Below are positions 31,057 through 41,237 of a stretch of DNA of 64,000 nucleotides, in pieces. Numbering within the stretch: position 1 is the first letter of the stretch; each line of letters starts with the position of its first letter. Both the position numbers and the translations under genes were made by a program. Location: the NCBI GenBank assembly GCA_012862575.1, contig BLSF01000023.1:248001-312000 (forward strand). The letters run 5' to 3'. The notes beneath the pieces were generated by a model that was not told where the DNA came from, ran no database searches, and saw only the letters and a list, made by a program, of their open reading frames with translations. The stretch comes from Parietichytrium sp. I65-24A. Taxonomy: Eukaryota; Sar; Bigyra; Thraustochytrida; Thraustochytriidae.

Positions 31057-31998
31057 ATGGACATCTTGCAATCGAGGGCAGCGCTCAGCAACGCGCTGAG
31101 CGGAGCTGCAGCAGATGCGTTTTCGACTGTAGCGCTCTTTCCTCTGGACTCTATCAAGATGAAGGTCCAGGCGGACTCGGAGCTCGGCGCGGTCGAGGTA
31201 CTGAAGGATATGTTGAAGGAGAACCCGATGACGTTATTTCACGGAATTGGGTCCAAGATCGTGCAAGGTGTACAGCAAAAGTTCCAGTACTTTTACGTCT
31301 ACGCTCTTCTCAAGGAGTTGTATGTTCGCAAGAATGGCTCCAAGCCGACCGTCCCCGTCGACTTGCTCTTCGGGTACATTGCGGCCGTGGAAGGGCTCTT
31401 CACTACGCTCCCTATTGAAGTCGTCAACACACAGATGATTACCTCGAAAAAGAGCGGTGACAAGAAGTCCAGTCCCGGCTTCTGGCAGACCTTCCAGGAG
31501 CAGCTGAGCACCGATGGGTTTGCCAGCTTTTACCGCACCTTCACAGCAAGCGCGATCCTTTGCATCAACCCTGCCATCTCGTTTACCATCTTTGAGGACA
31601 TCAAAGCGAAGCTCATCAAAGGTCGGAATACTGATGTGTTGTCCACTTTCGAGGCTTTCTGGGTGGGTGTGGTTAGCAAAGCCATCGCCACCGTCATCAC
31701 CTTCCCGCTCATTCGTGCCAAGGTAATGATGAGCATCTGGAAGAAAAGGCAGATTGAGCGCGCGAAGACTGACTCAACCATTGACGTTGAGAATCTCAAG
31801 CAGCCTGGCATGCTGGAAACCTTAAAGTCTATCATGGACAAGGAAGGCTTTCGCGGGCTCTTTGTGGGACTGGAGCCGCAGCTGATCAAGGCTGTCTCAA
31901 ATGCCGCCCTTATGTTGGCAATGAAGGAGCGTATCTACGAAGTTGTAAAAGTACTTGTCATGGGCAAAACTGCGACCATCCAAAAGAAAACTGCATAA
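31057..31998 (+). CDS. Mitochondrial-carrier-family protein, probably the peroxisomal adenine-nucleotide carrier
   Basis: A 313-residue three-repeat solute carrier with six predicted TM helices. Carrier signatures are PLDSIKMK (P29), PIEVVNTQ in repeat 2 and PLIRAKVM in repeat 3. The NPAISFTIFEDIKAKL motif and the TLPIEVVNTQ/ITSKKS loop resemble PMP34/SLC25A17, PXN and yeast Ant1, which exchange ATP, CoA, NAD or FAD across the peroxisomal membrane. There is no cleavable presequence. The third repeat lacks the acidic residue usual in Px[DE]xx[KR]. Inferred role: supplying ATP or cofactors for peroxisomal fatty-acid metabolism. A mitochondrial location is possible, and substrate specificity cannot be read here. 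The ATG (31057) follows a GA-rich leader; the open frame upstream has no ATG. Confidence 0.85.
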   Translation: MDILQSRAALSNALSGAAADAFSTVALFPLDSIKMKVQADSELGAVEVLKDMLKENPMTLFHGIGSKIVQGVQQKFQYFYVYALLKELYVRKNGSKPTVPVDLLFGYIAAVEGLFTTLPIEVVNTQMITSKKSGDKKSSPGFWQTFQEQLSTDGFASFYRTFTASAILCINPAISFTIFEDIKAKLIKGRNTDVLSTFEAFWVGVVSKAIATVITFPLIRAKVMMSIWKKRQIERAKTDSTIDVENLKQPGMLETLKSIMDKEGFRGLFVGLEPQLIKAVSNAALMLAMKERIYEVVKVLVMGKTATIQKKTA

Positions 31999-32323
31999 AC
32001 ATCTTTATTAATTAGAGTTCCAATTTTTTTCCCAACTGTGGTGCGCAGACGCGTCGTGGCAAGTCGCAAAACGACGACGCCGAGAAAGCAGCTCGTGCTA
32101 GGATAGTGAATAAAGAGCTTGTGAATAAAAAAGAGTTCTACTTTCACGTTTTTCTATTACTGTAAATGAATGAGGCTGAGAGAATCCGCCGCAGCTGGAA
32201 CTCGCAACGCACTGCTGTAGGCATAGAAATATATTGTAAACTCGAGGACCTAGGTATGTCACTTGCATTAATGCGGGAACGCATGGGTCGTTTCCCAGAA
32301 TCCCAGAATAGCAAATTAAGCAT
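31999..32323. other. Convergent spacer, carrier / EF-hand protein
   Basis: A short tail-to-tail region with A/T-rich stretches and a GAATAAA near 32108 that could serve as a polyadenylation signal. No gene is seen. Confidence 0.55.
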
Positions 32324-33517
32324 TTACTTTCCGCGCCTTCCGTACAAGCGCTTCTTCTCCTCGAGATCGCGGTTCATCCACCAGACAGAGCCATCAGTTG
32401 GCTTGCGATGGACTTCAGTGCCATCGGCAGAAGGAGCGTGCACCTTGCCATCACCAAATTTGCGAGTGGCAATGCGCACCGCAGCCTCTGCGGTAATGAG
32501 GGACTTGTTCAACTGCTCTGCCAGAGGAGAGGCGCCAAGAATGGCAAGCTGGTGAGTGGCACCAAGACCCTTGACACCAGGCTTCTTGGCCTCCTCCTCC
32601 AGGCGGTGCTTCTCAGCCTCGTACGCCTGAATTGCCTTGTTCACCTCCTCGAGAGCCTTGCGAGCCTTGACGATTTCAGGGTGTTCCTCGAGATCCGCGG
32701 TCTTCATGGCGCGGAATGTAAAATCCGCAGGGTTCGCAAAGTCGCGGTACTGGTACAAGAGGTACTCCAAAAAGGAGATGCGGCCATCAAAATTGACATC
32801 CACCTTCTCGCGCAACTCGATTTTGCGCTTGATAGCGGTCATCATCTCTGGCATCGACGGCTTCCACTTTGGGTCCTCCCTCCACTTCTTGCCTTCATCG
32901 TCGTCAAGAACCTTCTTGCAGAGCTTCTCATAAAAGTACAGGCCAATATTGAAGTCGAGGTCATTTCCCTCTTCGTACAGATGCACGTATTGCACTCCCT
33001 TCGAGTGCATGTCAGCATACTGCAAGGTTGGCCAAGCCACGGCAAAGATGAACTCTGCCTGGTCAGAAACCTCTGCCCAGTAGGCGTTTAAGAACGCAAC
33101 GGCCTGCTCTGAGAAAGGCTTGTTGCAGAGGTCGTTAAAAAAGGCAAGCGCATCTGGATCCAGCTTCTCAGTGAATGCAGTTCCAGTGTGCTTCTCCTTG
33201 AGAAAATCTGGAATATCCTGTGGCGCAGAGTTCTTCCTTGGCGCGGTCTCGGCCTTGATTGGCGCAGATGCTTGCGGCGCCATCTTGACTTCGGGTGCAG
33301 GCGGTGCGGGTGGGGCCTCCTCGCTCTGTTCGGCAGACTCGCTGGCAGCAGGTGCTTCTTCTTGCGCGGCTGGCTCTGAAACACTCAAGTTTGACACTTG
33401 CTCTTCGACTCCAGTTTCAGTGTTTGCCTCGCCTGAATCTGCGCCAGCGAATTGGCTCTTGTTGAAAGGATCAGAGGCATTCTCCTCTACGCCGGAGGTA
33501 TCCCAGTCGTCGGACAT
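32324..33517 (-). CDS. EF-hand, coiled-coil protein of unassigned function
   Basis: A 397-residue protein with a clear ATG (33517). Residues 1-110 are acidic and Pro/Ala/Glu-rich and probably disordered. A globular helical domain (about 115-300) includes FLNAYWAEVSDQAEFIFAVA and an ideal calcium-binding EF-hand loop, D240-x-N-x-D-G-x-I-S-x-x-E251, followed by YLLYQYRDF. A charged coiled coil comes next (KALEEVNKAIQAYEAEKHRL), then an Ala-rich helix and a basic tail ending KKRLYGRRGK. Only one canonical loop is evident. I believe related proteins with this EF-hand plus coiled-coil layout occur in other protists, but I cannot name a characterised member. Inferred: a cytosolic calcium-responsive, possibly cytoskeletal, protein. 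Confidence 0.8.
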   Translation of the reverse strand: MSDDWDTSGVEENASDPFNKSQFAGADSGEANTETGVEEQVSNLSVSEPAAQEEAPAASESAEQSEEAPPAPPAPEVKMAPQASAPIKAETAPRKNSAPQDIPDFLKEKHTGTAFTEKLDPDALAFFNDLCNKPFSEQAVAFLNAYWAEVSDQAEFIFAVAWPTLQYADMHSKGVQYVHLYEEGNDLDFNIGLYFYEKLCKKVLDDDEGKKWREDPKWKPSMPEMMTAIKRKIELREKVDVNFDGRISFLEYLLYQYRDFANPADFTFRAMKTADLEEHPEIVKARKALEEVNKAIQAYEAEKHRLEEEAKKPGVKGLGATHQLAILGASPLAEQLNKSLITAEAAVRIATRKFGDGKVHAPSADGTEVHRKPTDGSVWWMNRDLEEKKRLYGRRGK

Positions 33518-34021
33518 TTTACTTTTTCACCAACCAAACTAAACTTAATGTAACTTAAGCACTCAAATCTCTGAACCGCACGCTCCAGAATCTTGACACT
33601 TTTCTCACCATCAGCGGACATCGCGAATGCAATCGGAACAAATTTCCACAGAAAAACCGCGACGACAAACGAAGACGAAACACTTCCCAACGTCAGTCAT
33701 TCCCTCAATGCTTGCAAATTCTTCCCACCTCCAGCCAGCCAACCAACCAACAATCTATCCATCCATCCATCCATCCATCCATCCATCATCCAGCCAGCCG
33801 CACAGCTAGCTCTCACATTCTCAACTCTCCACCTCATCACTGCCTTTTTTCCCGACACACATTTACACACACAGACACACACATATGCAACCTGTGGTGG
33901 GACAATTTTCACTTCCCACACTCCCATCTCTCCCACCAACAACCCAATCCTCTCCTCGCGCCAAGTATCCTCCTACGCTACCTATCATCCTCCATTCCGC
34001 GCGCAAGACGCCGGCGCTTCG

Positions 34022-34055
<34 letters not shown>

Positions 34056-34234
34056 ATCTATCTTTTCGCGCTCCCAATCCCGTCCAAACCGCCATTCCTC
34101 CCTTCTGCCCATACCCAAAACTACCTCACACTTGACACAACCAATCCGCCGCGAACACCGCGCGTTACGCTTGAGGCCCCCTTTATTTCAGCGGGGACAG
34201 GCGCGAGGACACTTACCTTTCCTTCTCCCGAACT

Positions 34235-34274
<40 letters not shown>

Positions 34275-36236
34275 TTTTGTTTGCAGAGAGAAGAGAAAGA
34301 TCGTTGGAGGACTCAGATTACTCAGATACTCAGATTCAGATACTTTTTCTTCTCTTTACTGCGTGATTAGTAAGTATTCGTTAGGACTCTTATGCAAACG
34401 GGTAGGACGCGCCAACCCAACGGTAGGCACCCTGTAGATTAGTGTTTAGCGTAGGTTGAGTGTGGAGGTAACGCCCTAACGGTCATGGTAAAGGTGGTAG
34501 GGAATGGACTGAGGGTAGCGCGTAGAAGTTGGAGTAAGTGGGACCGGTAGGTGTTTGTTTTCAGTGGTGAATTTTGGTGTAAATTTTGGTGTACTGGTAC
34601 ATTTTTGGTGCAGTTAATTTGTTTTACAGTTAATTTATTCTTTTTCGTCACGGTCCGTCGGTTTCTGTTCTTCTTCACAAGCAATGAACATGTCGCCGTC
34701 AGCCAATTGTTTAAGATCTTCTCTTTTGGAATCACCTTCTCCTTCATTTGTGAGATAAGATCGCTGATCAGAAAAGATGGGCGGTGACACGTTGAAGCGC
34801 CTTCGTGGGGTTCGTTTGCTGTGCAGATATCATATGATCATATAATATGCGGCTCGAAAACTCGAAGAGAACACAGGCAATGACTGCTTTGGTCAAGTCC
34901 AGCTTTGCGCGACGACTCGATGAGGACATTGGATTTACGTCAAGCTTGTACACTTGTTTGTGTCTCAACCCCGCTTGACGCGGCGGGCAAACGCGGCAGA
35001 AAGGCAAGCGGGAAGCTGATCAGACTGATCAGCGTCCATGTATGCTGTCAAATACGAGCACCATTGCCGTGACGATGATGACGCATCTCAGAGGGTTGGG
35101 ATCGTTTTGACGAACACGCACATCTATACCTTCCTACCAGCCTACCAGCGAAACGGTTCCCTCCGCAACGCGCAACTTTGGACGTGAGAAAGCCCTCGAA
35201 GAGAAGGCTTTGTTCATTCGTCTTCTTTTGTCTGTTTTTTCAATGAACATTTTCATTTGTTTCTTCGTCTCTTTGTCTCTTTTTGGCTCTTGGCTTTCCA
35301 AATGACAATTTCCTTTCTTTCAGTTCAAAGTTTCTACCACGCTTAACGCCTATCTGCCTCTGACTAGAACGTTTGTAATAATGGTTAGTGTAGAGCTGAC
35401 TAGCTGAACTGCAAACTGATTGGTGGAGTAGTGAGGGTCCACAAGTAGACACTATGGTAGTATAGCATCACGAACTTACATAAGTCACTTATCGACGACT
35501 CTTCCACGAACTAGTCTGTTAGTAGAACTCGTTATCTGCTAGTACTAGGTGACATAGGCGATCATAGGCGTGTCGTTCCGGAAAAGGTTGTTGGACTCCT
35601 ATTGGATTACCTAAAAAGTAGTGTACTTCATCGGACCCACATCAAAAGTTGACTGGAAGTCTGTGAGGGAGGAAAAGCAGGTTCATACGGACCCTACCGT
35701 ATTATCTATCCACGGCTTATTGCGGGGACCTGTGCGGTAGGAAGAAAGCGTACGCGCGGACCACGCGTCATTTTAGGTACTAGCGTTGCCGCCTGTTCAT
35801 AACGGCTAGCACGCGGCGTTGTGTCCTCGGCGAAACGGCGCGGAACGGTCAACGCAGAGGAGATCCTGTCGTGCAGGTTGACACTCGGTCGTGAGAGAAA
35901 CGCAGCACACTAGGAGCTGTCTGTACGTAGCTGTACGCGAGGACTTTGTCCTGGACTCGAGGACGCAGCCAATAGTAGGAACGAAGCGGACGAGTGTACA
36001 GGGCTCTGATTCTGAGCTATCGGATGCCGCGGCGCACAGCAGGAGGTGTGAGATTTTGCAAGACAGAGTACGTGTTTGCCCTGTTTGCCCGGACTGGTCT
36101 CGGCAAAAAGAACAAAGGTCGTCCAAAGACGCAAGCGGTAGAGTAGTCGATTCGGTTGAATTTGTGTACGTTTGCAGCGGCGGAATTGGTGCATGTATCG
36201 ACGGGGCAGCTCAGGTGAAAAGCTGGTTGCCTCGCG
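33518..36236. other. 2.7-kb divergent spacer, EF-hand protein / glycosidase
   Basis: It holds ATCC units (33757-33787), CT/ATCT runs (34019-34066), a CT run (34238-34275), a degenerate ATTTTGGTG repeat (34565-34605) and several open frames that are only translated microsatellite (33593-34135 and 33712-34437). No gene or RNA is recognised. Confidence 0.55.
33757..34275. repeat. ATCC, ATCT and CT microsatellites upstream of the EF-hand gene
   Basis: About eight ATCC units, then CTCT/ATCT alternations and a run of about eighteen CT. On the sense strand of the minus-strand EF-hand gene these read as GGAT, AGAT and GA. Confidence 0.85.
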
Positions 36237-39188
36237 ATGGCAGTTCCCCGAGCCTATGTAAGACTGGGCGAAGATGGAGGTGGCTCTGTCCGCGCTGGCG
36301 GTGCGACCCTGGCTTTACGGGTGCGGGTTCTCGTGAGGACGGACGGAGGAATGCAGGTTCCAGTACCTTTAAATGCGGCAAGGAGGGTTCGCGTTGCCCC
36401 CACGACTCTATCAACGGCACCTTTGGCTCCGAAATCTAAACCAAAGTCTGGCGATGCTCTTGCGAAAACCAGCCCTTCAATACGCGCAAACAACGCGGCG
36501 GAAGACAGCTTGGCCAAGAGTATCAAAGGACCCGACAGTTTAGATGAAAGCACCTCCAGCTCGGCGAAGGAAAATTCGGTCGCCCCTGCAACAAGAAATG
36601 CAGCAGAAGATGTTGCCAAACCCGTAGTAAGCCATGAGCGTGAATCGAATCAGATCCAGTCACAGCCGCCTGTACGAAACAACGCCACAGATCCCTCCGT
36701 CAACATTTCAAGTAATATGCCTGCAGAATTGACACCACATGTTTTGCCGGCGACTAAAGACATGTCAAAACCGGGGCCGCCTCTCTCACCGCGCGCAAGC
36801 GGCCCCACACCATCAAGTCCTTCCCCGGGTAGTGGGATGCCCAGGTCTCTACCGGGATCTAGAATACGTGGAGAAAACTTGGGGAAATTACCTGGTTCAG
36901 TTCCCGGCTCGCTTCCCGTGACCTCTCCGAAAAGCCGGAATTCCATAAGCAATGTTTGGGGGGTAGAATTCCGGTCCAGCGACGGGCTGAATCGCGTAAC
37001 ATTCAACAACGAAGATGGCAGCTTTGCTGCGTCCACATGGCCAAATAGTACGGTGTGCAGCGTCAACCTTAGGTTTGTAGCTGAGCATGAACAATTTGCG
37101 GACTGTTTTGTGCATGGGTGGCAATCGGCTAGTTTGAGCTGTGCAAGAACTGTTGGTGTGGACAAGAGGCAGCCACGATCTTTGGTGAGCCGATTTGTGC
37201 CCGCCCTCGCTCAAGCGGATGCTGGGAGTCCGTTCGCTGGTCGCACGGAAGATGGCGTGGAATCTCACGGGTTTGTTTTGTTCGAGACTGCTTTGGGTGA
37301 GTTTGTCTTGATCGGAGCTCTCCGAGGAGATAGAGCTTGCACGGCATTCTGGATGTTTAAGGAGGAAGAGCACACTGTCATTGAATGTGCTGTAGATTTT
37401 GGCCCAGAGGGTGTACCGGCAAAGAAGTGCGCAGAGTCTATTGTCTATCTCGTCGGAACGAGCGCCAATCAGGTGCTCGAGGAGTACACCCAACTAGTGC
37501 AGCAACAGGCGGCTGCGGACGCTGTTCAAATTGAGAAGGACACAGCCTTGCTCAAAGCGTCACCTCTCTATGCTTTGAAACGCCCCCCTGTCGGATGGGA
37601 TTCGTGGCACGAATTTAACACCAAGGTCACGGCAAGCAGACTACTGAAAGGAGTTGCCGAAGTGAATGCCGACCCCGCGCTGGCACGAACCGTTGACGTC
37701 ATTCTCTTGGGGGATGGCTACCAGCGGAATGTTGGCGACTGGCTTGAAACCCGGACCTCTTTCGGGGAAAAGTCACTCGATGCTTTGGCTCAAAAGGTGA
37801 CAGTTGCAGGCTTCACTCCAGGGATCTGGCTGGCACCTTTCCTCGCTTCCAAGACGTCTACTCTGTTTAGAACGAGACCAAACTGGTTTTTGAGGCGAAG
37901 AGACAAGCCCAACAAATACGTGGTGGGCCACTTCAACTCTGATTGGCGAAGAGGAGGCTTGCGCTCGATGCGTATGTACATCCTTGACCTTAGTAACCCG
38001 GAGGTTCTCGTGCACTTAGAGTCAACCTTTCGTACGCTCGCCAAGCATTGGAAATATTTCAAGATTGACTACCTGCAAGCTGGGATTCAGGATGGTTTAA
38101 GATTAAGGGCAAGTACAGAGACTCGCGCGGAGTCCTTCATCGCAGGTCTCCGCGCGATCCGCAGAGGAATTGGTTCCGAGTCTTTTCTCGTTGGATGTCG
38201 CGCTCCAATCTTCCCGTCAGCTGCGTCTCGTTGCTTCGACGCCATGAGAGTGAGTTGCGACACCGCGATGCACTGGAAACCCTCGTGGTTTTCCAATTTT
38301 TTGGCGGCTGATAGCCCATCACCGTGTGCTTCGAAAGCCTTGTGGGGGGACATTACCCGCTCATTTATGTCGAGTCACCTTTGGGCGTTCAACGACCCTA
38401 ACTGCCTCATCGTTCGCAAGGCTCACAATGGCTTGTGCCACGATCAAGTTTTATTTCAGACGACTGTTCTTGCTCTCACTGGCGGGCTTGCTATTCTCTC
38501 TGATAATCTGAGCAGATTGGAACCTGAGCGACTGCAAGTAGCACTGAGTGTACTGCCGCCCTCGCATCTGCACGGTCGCGCTGAAGGCGACTTTATGCGT
38601 ACGGACTCTCCGCCCACGTTCTTTTCAACGAGTGACTGGATGGACCATGACGAGAACGTCGTTGTCGCGTTGTTGAACTGGACCGACGAGGATGAGACCC
38701 TCACCCTACCGCGAGACGCATTCGATTTCTGGGCTCATAAAGCCTATTCGAAAGGCGATCAAGTTGTCGTTCACAAATGCTCGGCCACTGCTTTACAATG
38801 CTGCAGGTATGGGAGTGCTTTGGTGGGATCAACATTTCATCTCTTGGCTCTTGCTGATGGAAGAATACGAGAGACTGTAGCAAATGGCGAGATTCAGATT
38901 TCTGGGGATTTGGAGTCGCTGGCTCTGAGTAGAGGTTATATTGTTATCGCTCAAAGCATGGTGGATGAAAACGGTGGGCCGATCCTCAGCAACTTGGAGC
39001 TGTGCACCACACTTCGAGCACAAGATGGGCTACTCTGGGCTGACGTTCAAATTTTGCATCCTGGAGAGTGGAGCATTACCTTTAAGGAGTCTGAGATACC
39101 CTATGACCCGAGATCAGAGGATGAGGTTAGGTTGTTAGATTGCTTTTCAATTCCCGCCGAAGATGAGACAAGCTCTGAATGTTCATAA
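36237..39188 (+). CDS. GH36-like (alpha-galactosidase clan) glycoside hydrolase with long disordered N-terminus
   Basis: A 983-residue single-exon protein. Residues 1-240 are Ser/Pro/Lys/Ala-rich and disordered. A beta-rich domain (about 245-440) precedes a TIM barrel starting at RPPVGWDSWHEF. The usual clan GH-D landmarks follow: ILLGDGYQRNVGDW, GFTPGIWLAPFL, the probable nucleophile D611 in FKIDYLQAG, and the probable acid/base D675 in VSCDTAMHW. HLWAFNDPNCLIVRK and TGGLAILSDNLSRL are also characteristic of GH36. A C-terminal beta domain completes the protein. Known: GH36 includes alpha-galactosidases, raffinose or stachyose synthases and alpha-N-acetylgalactosaminidases. The substrate here is not determinable. 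Oddly, no signal peptide or TM is visible, so it is either cytosolic or an N-terminal exon has been missed. AATAAA lies immediately after the stop. Confidence 0.85.
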   Translation: MAVPRAYVRLGEDGGGSVRAGGATLALRVRVLVRTDGGMQVPVPLNAARRVRVAPTTLSTAPLAPKSKPKSGDALAKTSPSIRANNAAEDSLAKSIKGPDSLDESTSSSAKENSVAPATRNAAEDVAKPVVSHERESNQIQSQPPVRNNATDPSVNISSNMPAELTPHVLPATKDMSKPGPPLSPRASGPTPSSPSPGSGMPRSLPGSRIRGENLGKLPGSVPGSLPVTSPKSRNSISNVWGVEFRSSDGLNRVTFNNEDGSFAASTWPNSTVCSVNLRFVAEHEQFADCFVHGWQSASLSCARTVGVDKRQPRSLVSRFVPALAQADAGSPFAGRTEDGVESHGFVLFETALGEFVLIGALRGDRACTAFWMFKEEEHTVIECAVDFGPEGVPAKKCAESIVYLVGTSANQVLEEYTQLVQQQAAADAVQIEKDTALLKASPLYALKRPPVGWDSWHEFNTKVTASRLLKGVAEVNADPALARTVDVILLGDGYQRNVGDWLETRTSFGEKSLDALAQKVTVAGFTPGIWLAPFLASKTSTLFRTRPNWFLRRRDKPNKYVVGHFNSDWRRGGLRSMRMYILDLSNPEVLVHLESTFRTLAKHWKYFKIDYLQAGIQDGLRLRASTETRAESFIAGLRAIRRGIGSESFLVGCRAPIFPSAASRCFDAMRVSCDTAMHWKPSWFSNFLAADSPSPCASKALWGDITRSFMSSHLWAFNDPNCLIVRKAHNGLCHDQVLFQTTVLALTGGLAILSDNLSRLEPERLQVALSVLPPSHLHGRAEGDFMRTDSPPTFFSTSDWMDHDENVVVALLNWTDEDETLTLPRDAFDFWAHKAYSKGDQVVVHKCSATALQCCRYGSALVGSTFHLLALADGRIRETVANGEIQISGDLESLALSRGYIVIAQSMVDENGGPILSNLELCTTLRAQDGLLWADVQILHPGEWSITFKESEIPYDPRSEDEVRLLDCFSIPAEDETSSECS

Positions 39189-39528
39189 TAAAGAGATTTT
39201 GTGTATACATTAACATCGTTTGCTAATTGAACTGATGCGCATAGATGGATAGATAGATAGATAGGATGATACCTGTGGCGCCGGTCTTCTGAGTTTTGGA
39301 AATCGATGGCTCGCTCCTTACTTTTAAAAGATGGTTGGGAATTGTACGTACAACAAAAAGAATCCAGGCAAAACCCGTGGTACAACAGGACGTATCTCTT
39401 ACTAGTTTATTCCTTTATCGCTCTACGATGTTTTTCCCCATGGCTTAACATTTTTCAAGATCAAAAATGGCAGGCTTTGACTCCCAAATTTTTGATTTCG
39501 AAGAGTTCAGCTCCAGAGAATAAAATAT
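39189..39528. other. Convergent spacer, glycosidase / NDUFS4
   Basis: It contains a GATA run (39242-39264) and A/T-rich sequence. No gene is seen. Confidence 0.55.
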
Positions 39529-40533
39529 TTACTTGCCAAGCTTGCGAGCAAGCTCCTCCTTGTCAGACAAAGACTTCATGTACCAGTTCTCAGCCTTGTG
39601 GTTCTTCGGGTGTGGGTCACTCCACTGGGTTCCCGAGACAGTTTTCGACTCCTTCGATCCGAAATTAGTGTGCTTGAGGTTCACCCAGCAGGTCTGGCCG
39701 CGCTCAGGATGCTTGAACTGCCCCTGTGAAAGCTCTTTTGGAGACCAGCGAGCTCGTCTTGCTTGAACACTGTAGTTCAAAAAGTTTGCAGCATACGACT
39801 TCTTTCCTTCGGTACTCACGTGCTCGTTCTCGAGAGGCTCGTCGACGTAAAAGTTCCAACCTTGTTTCTCGGCAAACTCTACAGCTTGCTCGCGGGTGTT
39901 GAAGAGCATGTTCTTGATTCCGGTTGCACTGAGAGGATCGCCAGTGGACCAGTATCCCTGGAGCATGTTCATCCAGCGCTCGTTGTTGTGCTCAGGTTCG
40001 AATGCCCAAAACCTTGTGTCCTTCCTCGAGTTTTTCATGGCATTCTTCGCTGGCTTGAAGATCCTCACCACCAGCTTTTCCTTGACCTTCTCTGGCATGT
40101 ACGAAATGAGCCCTTCAGCCTCCTTCATGCTGCCAGGAGGCGCCGGGTCAGGCCTATCTGGCTTCACCGCTTGGTGATCCATGAATCCAACCACTTTACA
40201 ATTCACACCGTCAGTCGCCATCTCCATTCATCCACCGCCTCCCCCATATCATATGCAACAAGCACACGCCAAATCAAGCAGACACGAACAACGCCCCACG
40301 CCAAGACCTACGCCCAAACAACATCAACCACGCCCCCACATCAAATAAACACGAACATAAATATACATATGAACATGAACATGTCACTCACCTCCTCTGT
40401 TCACATATTTCGCGTTCGCCTCCTCCGGAGTCATGTACGTTGGCGCAGGCGCAGGAGGCTTTGTGCACATTCCCGCAGCTCTGCTCGCCACAGCCGCTCT
40501 CGCTGTTGCTTTCCTCACGCTCTGGAGCATCAT
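39529..40533 (-). CDS. NDUFS4: Complex I 18-kDa subunit NDUFS4, two exons, C-terminally extended
   Basis: An accessory subunit of mitochondrial NADH:ubiquinone oxidoreductase at the N-module/Q-module junction. My model has exon 1 at 40392-40533, encoding a presequence rich in Arg and Ala (MMLQSVRKATARAAVASRAA). A 198-bp intron follows (GTGAGT donor, TAAAG acceptor, ACTGAC branch-like site about 18 nt before it). Exon 2 is 39529-40193. The spliced frame gives 268 residues. The family domain contains VRIFKPAKNAMKNSRKDTRFW, YWSTGDPLSATGIKN, FNTREQAVEFAEKQGWNFYV and KKSYAANFLNYS, aligning with human NDUFS4. About 70 residues follow where the animal protein ends. If translation began at the ATG at 40227 there would be no targeting peptide, and a stop lies just upstream in that frame. 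A CGTACTGAGAGTACTGAG motif lies 183 bp upstream. Confidence 0.9.
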
Positions 40534-41237
40534 CTTGTCGTGCTTTTTCTTTTTTAACCTTTCTTCTCCTTTTTCTCTTCAGGATCCCGTGACTTTTTTT
40601 TTAACTTATTTTTTTTTCTTCCTCCCCCTCAAACAAAGCTTTCCTCAGTTACCGTCAGTGCTAGTGTACGCGGTGTACTCAGCCAAGTGCCAGGAACGGA
40701 AGAAGGTGTCCTCGCGTACTGAGAGTACTGAGAGCTTGTGAAGTGTGGCTACGGCGTTGGGTAGGAGTGGAGTAGAGGGTGGCTGGTGCAGACGAGGGTT
40801 GAGTCAATCTGGGTTAGGGTGTGATGAACAAGGAATGGTTCGGTGGGTCGTGCACCTCTATACCTCTAAATGACTGACACCTTCTCACCTCTCAAATGAG
40901 GCGACTTGCGATGTTTTGTTTTTCTGTTTTATATATAACTCACTGTCGGTTTCAGTTAATTTGCAAAACAAAAACGAAAAAGAACACGAGTCTTTTACGA
41001 CAAAGCGATACAGGCGTTTGGGTCCATAGCTGTGCATGAGAGAGCACACGCGAGCACACGGATGGCTTATGAATGAGAACTGGAGTTCCTGGGCTTCTCC
41101 TCTAAAAGAGGTTTGATGGGACGACGAGTTTTGGAGGCCCTCGAAGACAAGAGTCAAGCTAAAAAGAGGTAAAAGAGTTTTGCATGGGGTTTCAGTCAGT
41201 CATTACGGATTTTCGGGGTTGGGTGTGGGGAATACGT
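40534..41237. other. Spacer upstream of NDUFS4 and downstream of uL22m
   Basis: It includes a poly-pyrimidine stretch (40555-40630) next to the NDUFS4 leader and the CGTACTGAGAGTACTGAGAG motif (40716-40735). No gene is seen. Confidence 0.55.

Noticed and set aside
33593-34437. Two plus-strand open frames of 180 and 241 codons
   Set aside because: Mostly translated ATCC, ATCT and CT microsatellites (SIHPSIHPS, LSLSLSLS).
40194-40227. ATG at 40227 as the NDUFS4 start
   Set aside because: It would lack a mitochondrial presequence. A perfect presequence exon with a GTGAGT donor lies upstream, and splicing at TAAAG preserves the frame.
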